Positions 49,110 to 56,362 of a stretch of DNA of 64,000 bases are shown here, piece after piece (position 1 is the first letter of the stretch; the number at the start of each line of letters is the position of its first letter). The stretch comes from Euglena gracilis. Its lineage: Eukaryota > Euglenida > Euglenophyceae > Euglenales. The translations under genes and the position numbers were made by a program. The stretch spans positions 5,950,170 through 6,014,169 of the forward strand of contig CP154956.1 of assembly GCA_039621445.1 (NCBI GenBank), read 5' to 3'. The notes beneath the pieces were generated by a model. That model was not told where the DNA came from. It saw only the letters and a list, made by a program, of their open reading frames with translations, and did no database searches.

Positions 49110-50012
49110 TTACAGAAACCAAGTGTAAATCTTGGGCAAGTTTTCCTTCACATTCCGGAGTTGACCCGCAAGCGCTTTTACAGCGTTTGAGACAATTTGC
49201 AGTTGGTGGGGTGACTTGGTGGGGGTTTCCGTGGTGATGCGCGAATTTTCTGCGGTTGGCTTTCCCAACAACGCAGAAATTCGTCCATCCAACCGTGAAA
49301 CCTCATCTTGCATGGATCGGGCATTCCGATTCACAGATTCCTCAAGTTGAATCAAACTCGTGCAAAATGCTTGCAACGTTTCCTTGTTGTCACCAAGAAT
49401 TTTGTCATAAAATGAGCAAAATTCCGGCGACTCGGATATCCGAGCGCGCGAAACATTGGGAAGTGAGCGAATTTCCGCTAATGTGGTGGACAACAAGTAA
49501 CAACGGGTTTGCAGTTCCCCAATAGCGGATTGAATACCACTAATGTCGGGAATTCGCTTGGAAAGTGCGGAAACATGCTCTTTCAAACCAACAACAGTGG
49601 CATTAATACCGCCAACGTCCGTTTGCAACTGTTGTTGCGCGAAATCCAACCGTTGTGCGCAATCCGCGATTTTCGCGTTCACGGAGGTTAATCCATCCCG
49701 ATTTGCGGCACAATGGCAGGATTTCTGCTCCAAGTGTAGGATTCGTTCCTCCAAAAGCTGAATTTGCGTATGGGGAACAAAATGTTCTTGCACTCTCCCC
49801 TGAAATTGCTTCAAATGCTCGATTTCCGAGCATAGATGCAAAGTCCGTTGTTGGGCTTCTTTGAAAGAAGTGGTGAGTGTGGCAAAATGCTCAACCGCGA
49901 CAAAGTTACCGATTTCCGGCATTGTGGGGGTGGCATTTTGCGCGTGCAACTGTTGCTGCAATTGCAGTAGCATTGTTGAACAATATTCCACTTTGGCAAA
50001 AAGATGGCTCAT
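49110..50012 (-). pseudogene. Gag middle part of a diverged gypsy copy (minus strand)
   Basis: 300 codons homologous to the first element's Gag: C-H-C-A-A-N-R-D-G-L, D-V-G-G-I-N-A-T, R-I-P-D-I-S-G-I-Q-S-A-I-G-E-L-Q, F-Y-D-K-I-L-G-D-N, L-E-E-S-V-N-R-N-A-R-S. Unlike the 5-kb copy it has no frameshift across this region. It is out of frame with the N-terminal part (shift near 50030) and is cut at 49110, next to LTR L4. Long heptad stretches suggest coiled coils. Confidence 0.7.
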
Positions 50013-51049
50013 ACCATCTTGAATATGCAGATAAACTTGGAATAATTCCGCGTTTCTGCTTCATGCAGTGTTTCACTGATTTGTTGGAATTTTTGTGTGA
50101 GTTGGATGCACAAAATACTGTCAACACTTTCTCGAAAATGCTGAAGGTCTTTCCCCGCATTTTCGAAATTGTGTTGGCAATATATGCCGATCTCCTGCAA
50201 ATAATTCCAGCAAAACTCCAGTTTGGTGTCGACAACCCTTTGATTGTCCTCATAAAACCGTAAAAGCTTGTTGAGCATGGTTGCGCATTCCGCAACGCAT
50301 TGGTGGACATGCAAAAATTGCTTGCTCAGCGGGTGATCCGCTGGAAGTTGACCGAGAATTCGGTAAACATCAACGGGGGTGAGGTTATCCCTCAAATTAT
50401 CACCATAGTCCTCCATAACGGAAACGGCACCAGAGATTTTCGGCACCACCAGACGCATATCTGGATTCCATGGCAATGCAGGGAAAACCGCAGTTTCCGC
50501 GGGTAATCCCGGCAATGCGCGAAATGGTGTGGGGGTGGTAATTGAGGGGGGGGGTTGGAAAAAACACGGTGTTTCCACCGAGTTGCACTCCAAAAGGCCC
50601 ACCGGTGCTGCCACCGGGGAACTTTTGGGTGTGAACAAAGCAAAGGACACATACCCCTCACTTTGTTCATGGGTGACATGGGTAACCAAGCGTAAATAGG
50701 GTTCATCCCCATGGTCCTTCAAGTGTGTTTGGGCATGGGGTTCATCCCCTTGCCGCATCAAAGATGGGTGAACCAGGATGGAGGATGGCCTTTTGCCACC
50801 TACATCCCGCACAATCACTGACAACGCAGATAAAGAAGGCTCATCGCCCCCTTGCAACAACAAAAGCGTTTCGCCTTGTGACAATGACAAATGAGTCAAT
50901 GTGTCTTGGTGTGGTTGTTGCTTGAGGGGTCGGGAACTGGAACTTGTTTCCATCGAACCGTTCCAATCCCCGCCATCTTCTTCAAGATTGCTCAATGACC
51001 TCATCAACAAGTCGTAATCAAATTGAGGGTTGGGGCTTGTGCTCTGCAT
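50009..51049 (-). CDS. Gag N-terminal part of a diverged gypsy copy (minus strand)
   Basis: The ATG at 51049-51047 opens M-Q-S-T-S-P-N. Shared with 3793-5232: E-T-P-C-F-F-Q-P-P-P, R-L-V-V-P, D-H-P-L, N-Y-L-Q-E-I-G and H-E-A-E-T-R-N. About 50 per cent protein identity by eye, so it belongs to a distinct subfamily. It follows LTR L7 and its PBS by about 310 bp. The acidic/Ser-rich start (G-D-E-P repeats) differs from the other copy. Confidence 0.7.
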   Translation of the reverse strand: MQSTSPNPQFDYDLLMRSLSNLEEDGGDWNGSMETSSSSRPLKQQPHQDTLTHLSLSQGETLLLLQGGDEPSLSALSVIVRDVGGKRPSSILVHPSLMRQGDEPHAQTHLKDHGDEPYLRLVTHVTHEQSEGYVSFALFTPKSSPVAAPVGLLECNSVETPCFFQPPPSITTPTPFRALPGLPAETAVFPALPWNPDMRLVVPKISGAVSVMEDYGDNLRDNLTPVDVYRILGQLPADHPLSKQFLHVHQCVAECATMLNKLLRFYEDNQRVVDTKLEFCWNYLQEIGIYCQHNFENAGKDLQHFRESVDSILCIQLTQKFQQISETLHEAETRNYSKFICIFKMV

Positions 51050-51360
51050 CTTTTGAGGTGGGTAAAAAGGCAAAAACACAAAAACTCACAAAAATAAGCA
51101 GTGAAACAGGGACCAGAAAGGTTGTATCCGCGATTACCGAACAGAGCCTCCTGAGACCTGTATCAGTGCTTAAAGGTTGGCTAGAGGCCAGGTACAGTAC
51201 TTTCACCGTGTTTCACGGCTCAGTACGATCCTCACCACCAGTCAACCACAGAGTTTCTCTGTGTGGAACGTCTGTGTGGGATCGTTTCCTAAATCTGCTA
51301 CCAAGTGTACTACTTGGTAGCCTTGGTGTTTGTGACGTGTGTGTAGGCTCGTAACCTAAT

Positions 51361-51370
51361 TCTGCTACCA
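51361..51370 (-). other. tRNA primer-binding site following LTR L7
   Basis: TGGTAGCAGA on the minus strand, two bases after the LTR end. Confidence 0.75.
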
Positions 51371-51372
51371 AG

Positions 51373-51799
51373 TGTACGTCCAAAGCTTTCCCTTTTTCCC
51401 TTTTTTGGACTTTCTGTAAAAAGCCTTTCGCTTTCACCTTGGTGCGCAGCCTACTTATGAATGGGAAAAGTATTTGGAGTAACAAAAAGTGGTTTTCACC
51501 TTTTGTTCCCAATTCCCCAAGAGGCAAAGCAGAAGACAAAGACTTCAGATGTTTCCTCTGAAGCCACGTTCAGTTGTTCTGAGGGTTTTTCCCTCTAACA
51601 AATCAAACTGTGAAACTGACAAACGATGAGACAAAAGAGTACCACCTGTGGGGGAAGGAGAGAAAAGTGCTGACGTGTCCAGGGGGAGACCCAAGAAGGG
51701 TCTGCCACGATCTTACCAACTGTGGTTTCCACAGTGGTGTGATCGTCACTGAACACACTCTGCAGATATCGTACAGAGTTGGGACGTGCCTGGTACACA
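51373..51799 (-). repeat. LTR L7, 5' LTR of the diverged minus-strand gypsy copy
   Basis: 427 bp with TGTGTACC...ACGTACA ends. It shares the terminal sequences, an ACAGGTGGTA motif and the 3' part with L2, but the middle is different and longer. Followed by PBS, leader (51050-51360) and Gag. Confidence 0.8.
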
Positions 51800-51893
51800 C
51801 CTAGGCACCGTGGAAGAAAGGACCAGGAAACTGGCTGCTATTAGGCACCAGAAAGGGTCACTGAATCGATGGATTGAGCCCCTCTTCATCCGA

Positions 51894-52229
51894 GGAGAAC
51901 CTTTCTAATATGTCCCGGAACATACCTGGACATTTTGGAACAGGCGCGCACCACGAGTACTGGCACAGTACTTCGGTGAGGACTGCGTGTTGGATTTCCA
52001 GCACGGCACATCTTTTGCCTGGACGTGCACAGTGTGCCACCATGTGCGGCACAACCAACCGCTTGTGCACGTGTGCAAGCGGCAGGTGCAATCCACGACG
52101 TTCCATCACAGGGAATATGTGCCGAACTGTGTGGCGCTCGTATGTGGCGAGTGTCTGAACGCCTGGAAGCACAGCTTGAACTACTCCTACAGTGAGAATG
52201 CTCACGACAGGGATATCCCTGCCTTGTGA
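51894..52229 (+). pseudogene. accessory ORF A6, fourth copy, Cys-rich
   Basis: Same reading as 35775-36110 with few changes. All Cys and His of W-T-C-T-V-C-H-H-V-R-H and L-V-C-G-E-C-L-N-A-W are kept. One private stop (TAA near 51905, where the others have CAC, His) and an early end (TGA at 52227). Upstream sequence to 51800 is not of the element. Confidence 0.55.
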
Positions 52230-52872
52230 ATCAACTGTATAGGTGCCAAGTTTGTGCAGACTGCCGATGGTGCAGTCATCACCATCTTTCCACATCACTG
52301 GCAAACGTTGTAGAAGTGGAAGGAGTACAAACAGGTGGAAGGACGCCTGAAGCACTCCGACTTCCCGAAGGTGGAAAGCTACCGACACACGGGAATGGCC
52401 CGTGCGGATACGCCTTGCCAATGTGGCCCCCTGAAGAACACGACTTGGTGCACTTCAGAGGTTGGTTGGCGGCTGTATTACGGCCCCATGCCGCAAGAGC
52501 TCGGACAGCGAGGTGGACGTATGACGTCAACTTCAAGCAGACCCAGGGATGCCCCCGCAGGTGCCTGCAAATCACCCCCGGATAAATTACATCATCTGGC
52601 CGGTGATGCTGCCCAGAATCTTCTGGGAGCAGCTCCAACGATACCTTCAGCATCATGCTGACCGTACCAGGGAGAAGCTGCCAGACAGTTGGATCAAGGA
52701 CTGGGAGACCCCATCCTTTGATATCAACGATCCGGATCAGAATACCATCCGGAGTGAATCAGCTCCGCAGCGTTCCCCACGCCTATTGGAGTTGGTTAAG
52801 AACCCATTAGGGGACCCTCAACACGACTACAGGCGTGAGGTGCGCGAACGCCCAGCCGATAAAGGCAGGTAA
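52226..52872 (+). pseudogene. accessory ORF A7, fourth copy
   Basis: The 5' part is deleted and frameshifted relative to 36056-36600, but 52549-52872 is open and reads N-Y-I-I-W-P-V-M-L-P-R-I-F-W-E-Q-L, keeping the Trp codon that is TAG in copies 2 and 3. It extends further at the C-terminus than those copies (R-R-E-V-R-E-R-P-A-D-K). Confidence 0.55.
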
Positions 52873-53672
52873 GGTGTCTGTAAGCGCCAATGCGGCGCTT
52901 TTCAGAACCCTCGTCAGGTATTCGCCTAACACATTGTTCCGGTATTCGCCCGAACACCCCCTTCGAAGACCCTTTGCAGTATTCGCCGCCAGTAAGTCCC
53001 AACCGGGATGCTGCCACGTGCAGGATTCCGTGCGCATGCATGCACATCCCTCTCCCCTCTCCTTTCCTCGCGAGCGTGCGACACGCAGCGCACAAGGCCG
53101 AAGGCCTACTTCTCATTCCCTTTTTCTTTTCGGCCGTTTGAGGCCATAAGGCTGCCAGACAGCACAACTTTTCTGGCCTAAGCCAACCTCCCACTCCTCT
53201 CTACTTTCCCCCGGGGCAAATTCTGTCGCCGGCAGTTGGTTTTGTAGAGTAGGATTTTCCTTTTGCGTGGTCAGGTTTGACTGGCCATGCGCCCTGCCCA
53301 GGTTTGACTGGTCAGAGGCCTCCTCCTTCCACACCCTCCCCATGGACCTGGAATGCCCATCGACCCAACCCCAAGTGCCTTTGGCACACTCGCTTGGCAA
53401 GGAAACCTGCCAGCCCCATTTTCCCCAGTGGGCTACAATATACTATATACACATAAGCCACCGCAAAGTAGGAGAAACCATTTTGCGCGTTTTGGGCTTT
53501 TTGGGTCCCCCTCCTTTCCGCCCCCCCCCCCCTTGAGTGGACCCCTGTGCGACGGAAAGGGCCCCTGTGAATGCGCCAGGGTGCACCTCCCACAGACCAG
53601 GTCTGTGTCCGAAATCCCTGTGGCCAGAATGCCTGGTCCAAAGAGGAAATCGGGCATAGCCCTGGGAGGGGA
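52873..53672 (+). other. 3' untranslated region and PPT of the fourth copy
   Basis: Homologous to 36837-37693. Polypurine tract GGGAGGGGA at 53664-53672. Bases 53041-53337 are repeated in inverted orientation at 54111-54406. Confidence 0.7.
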
Positions 53673-54406
53673 TGTGTACCAGGCGTATGCTTCTGTCCAC
53701 TTCCGTTAAGGAAGTTAGGATGGAAGCAGATCCTATTAGGATTTCCTATCGGGTGCCCCTTCCCTCTCTCTACAGGTGGTATTCTGTTTTATTCTTTTAT
53801 ACTCTTATTCTTTCCTTTTCTCCGGACCGGACTTGGATATCCAGTCCGTCCTCCCTGCATTGCTCTGTGCTTTGCTTCTTGGGAAGTTGGGAAAGGGTTT
53901 TTTCTGTTTCTCTTATTTTCAGTTCCCAAGTAGGTGCGCCAAGACGAAAGCGAAAGCTTTTTGGGAATTGGGAAAGGGGAATTGGGAATCAGACGTACAC
54001 TGTTTTATGGTGAAAGGACGCGGGTTTGCAAGTGGAAGAAGTCCAGCACTGGGTCGGTGGAAAACTTTTGGAGCTTTTCAGGCCAATTTTTGAGGCTGGG
54101 TGTCGTGTCAGGGTGTGGAAGGAGGAGGCCTCTGACCAGTCAAACCTGGGCAGGGCGCATGGCCAGTCAAACCTGACCACGCAAAAGGAAAATCCTACTC
54201 TACAAAACCAACTGCCGGCGACAGAATTTGCCCCGGGGGAAAGTAGAGAGGAGTGGGAGGTTGGCTTAGGCCAGAAAAGTTGTGCTGTCTGGCAGCCTTA
54301 TGGCCTGAAACGGCCGAAAAGAAAAAGGGAATGAGAAGTAGGCCTTCGGCCTTGTGCGCTGCGTGTCGCACGCTCGCGAGGAAAGGAGAGGGGAGAGGGA
54401 TGTGCA
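53041..54406. repeat. inverted duplication, arms 53041-53337 and 54111-54406
   Basis: The sequence tgcacatccctctcccc...cctccttccacaccct at 53041-53337 is present as its reverse complement at 54111-54406, almost base for base. The 773-bp spacer contains LTR L5. The second arm directly abuts the DIRS-like element and is read as the tail of its recombinase frame. Confidence 0.9.
53673..53999 (+). repeat. LTR L5, 3' LTR of the fourth copy
   Basis: 327 bp, TGTGTACC...ACGTACA, preceded by a PPT and followed by ctgttttatgg instead of a PBS, so it is a 3' LTR. It lies in the spacer between two inverted arms. Confidence 0.9.
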
Positions 54407-54408
54407 CG

Positions 54409-55640
54409 CGTGGCGACCGTGGCGCTGTTTCTTTGCCTGGGAGGGTCCCCCCCCCACCTCCCCCCCCCTGGCCCCCATCTTCTGATCGAGGGCGTTTGAA
54501 GACAAATTTTCTTATATGGGTGGGGGGGTCGGGCTCACAATGTCTTTGTGCTTCGCCCTCGGTGTCCCTTCCTCTCTTCTCGGTCTGCCTCGAGGGAGTA
54601 CGAGACACCTCGGGCTCCGCACTTTGCCATTGTGAGGCCAGATTGTGCACTGAAAAAAGGGGGGCCTGGGCATCCTCCAAAGAACCTTGGGCACCAAGTC
54701 TTTGATAATGGGCTGTGAAAGCATCTACCCCCTTCCATTGACCAATTCCACAAACTTCTTGGGCAGAAAGGCCCAATTTTTTTAGCAAACCAACCCCTGC
54801 CCCTCTGGTGGAGTGGGGTCCCCAAACCTGGGGGGGTACCCCCTGTTTGGTCAAAAAGTCTTTGGTGATAGAAGCAATGGTATCTGCCTTAATGGCTTTG
54901 TAGGGGGGTTTTAACGTAATTAAAAGGGGGCCCCCAGGTTTCATAAAGAAACGTGTTGCTGCCACATAAGACAACATTAAATGAAAGGGACTGATTTGGG
55001 GGCACAGGGGAATGGAGACAACTCGCTCCCACTTGTGGAGTTTTTGACCTTTACGTTTAATTTTGATGTAGGGTGCCCCCCCCAACACACTGGTGGTTCT
55101 TTGGACCTGTGCCAAATCAGAACTTCTGTATAAACAGAGGATTCGTGAACAGAAAATGAGTTGTGTACGCAATGTACATATATCAGAGGGCAGGGGGGAC
55201 TGTGCCAGCCCCAGGAGGATTGGGAGGGGATCCCAGAATGCACCATATTTCTCCAGGTTTTGGTTCCAAAGCCTTTTATAAGGTGCCAACATGGCATGGA
55301 ACCTCAGGCCCCCAAAGCCAGGGATCAATAGCATAGCACTGTATGCATTGCGTGCTTGGGCCTTTGAAAATTGGAACAGTTGAATTAAAGCGTCAACCAC
55401 TTGGTCAGTGGTGGCTTCAGGGGGGGGTACCCCCATTTTTTCCAGAATCACCCATAAAAGCGTAAAGGCACTTTGGTACCTTTTCAAACTGGGGTTTCTT
55501 CCCAGGAAATCTGTAATGGTTGAATTTTGTATTTGTTTCCCCTCCAAAATTTGCCTGAGCAAATCATGCCAAGGAGGGGCCACCTGGGGGGTGGCATTTT
55601 TTCCCCCCTGCAATTGGTGAACATACCCATGTAGGGGGTG
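54409..55640 (-). CDS. tyrosine recombinase (YR) of the DIRS-like element
   Basis: The 3' part of a long minus-strand frame (open from 56348 to 54195). Conserved residues: first Arg in C-L-Y-R-S-S-D-L-A (about 55120), H-S-T-R-G in the box-II region (about 54805) and nucleophile Tyr in H-Y-Q-R-L-G (about 54705), with correct spacing. The N-terminal part (S-L-K-R-Y-Q-S-A-F...) resembles a SAM-like core-binding domain. It would integrate circular cDNA by strand exchange. The natural stop has been lost: the frame reads on through inverted gypsy UTR (54406-54195). A charged, Gly-rich tail precedes that point. Confidence 0.8.
54604..54640 (-). repeat. inverted repeat of the DIRS-like element, 3' side
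   Basis: 37 bp identical in reverse complement to 58970-59006 and 59035-59071. It lies just downstream of the recombinase Tyr region. DIRS elements use such inverted repeats to form circular intermediates. Confidence 0.85.
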
Positions 55641-56362
55641 ATTTTCAGGCAGGGGGTTCCTGGAACTTTCATTTTTATTAACTGGGGCCACCATGTGGCT
55701 ATATCCCAGTAGGGGGTGACCATCAAAACTTTGACCTGTGGAAACATTTTTAATCTGGGGAGAAATTTTTGGATTACAGACCAGGGGGGGTTTGCATAAA
55801 GATCCCCCATGTTGTCCAGTGGACATTGTAATGCATCTACTGCTGTGGCTCCCCAGTGGGGCCACCTGGCCACAAATTGTGGCAGTTTTTTGTTGCCTGG
55901 TGAGGCAACAAGGTCTGTTTTTAGGCTGATGTAATTTTTGAACTGCTGCCTCAGCCACTGAAAAAGTTGGGGGTCCAGTGAGTAATCCCCCCTGTCCATT
56001 TCCCACCTGCTTATGGGGTCTGCCAGGCAGTCTTTGGAGGGGACCCACTTTACTTGCAGGTTTATGTTGTGTTCCATGCACCATTTGAAAAAGGGTCTGA
56101 GCATGGAATTGAAAGGGTCCTTTCTGCCCCCCCCCCCTTTTGTTAAGTAATAGTAAATTACTTGATTGTCCACGGATAGGGACACAGTTTCCCCTGGCTG
56201 GCTGAGGCTTTGTACTGTGCTTATTGCTGCACTTAATTCTTTGACATTTATGTGCAAAATGGAGTTTTCCCTCCAAAATTCTTGCACAATTTTGCCTGTT
56301 CGAATGTCCAGCCCCCCCCCAGGCATGGGTACTGCTGTCTGAGTGCAACTCCCTGGTTGCAT
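55484..56362 (-). CDS. RNase H and Dam-methyltransferase-like domain of the DIRS-like element
   Basis: 292 codons. RNase H: the first motif (S-D-S-S-T-H-A-W-G) is in the neighbouring frame, with a shift at the C-run 56311-56320. The rest is here: H-I-N-V-K-E-L-S-A (Glu), S-V-D-N-Q-V-I (Asp), then W-V-P-S-K-D-C-L-A-D-P-I-S-R. The Dam-like domain follows: D-L-V-A-S-P-G-N-K-K-L-P-Q-F, L-Y-A-N-P-P-W (55780-55801) and M-V-T-P-Y-W...W-W. N-P-P-W fits the amino-methyltransferase catalytic motif. This domain is known in DIRS elements. The end overlaps the recombinase frame. Confidence 0.75.
   Translation of the reverse strand: MQPGSCTQTAVPMPGGGLDIRTGKIVQEFWRENSILHINVKELSAAISTVQSLSQPGETVSLSVDNQVIYYYLTKGGGGRKDPFNSMLRPFFKWCMEHNINLQVKWVPSKDCLADPISRWEMDRGDYSLDPQLFQWLRQQFKNYISLKTDLVASPGNKKLPQFVARWPHWGATAVDALQCPLDNMGDLYANPPWSVIQKFLPRLKMFPQVKVLMVTPYWDIATWWPQLIKMKVPGTPCLKITPYMGMFTNCRGEKMPPPRWPLLGMICSGKFWRGNKYKIQPLQISWEETPV

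Noticed and set aside
54266-55297. Short frames antisense to or out of phase with the recombinase
   Set aside because: They lack homology, and the tyrosine recombinase motifs fix the coding frame.
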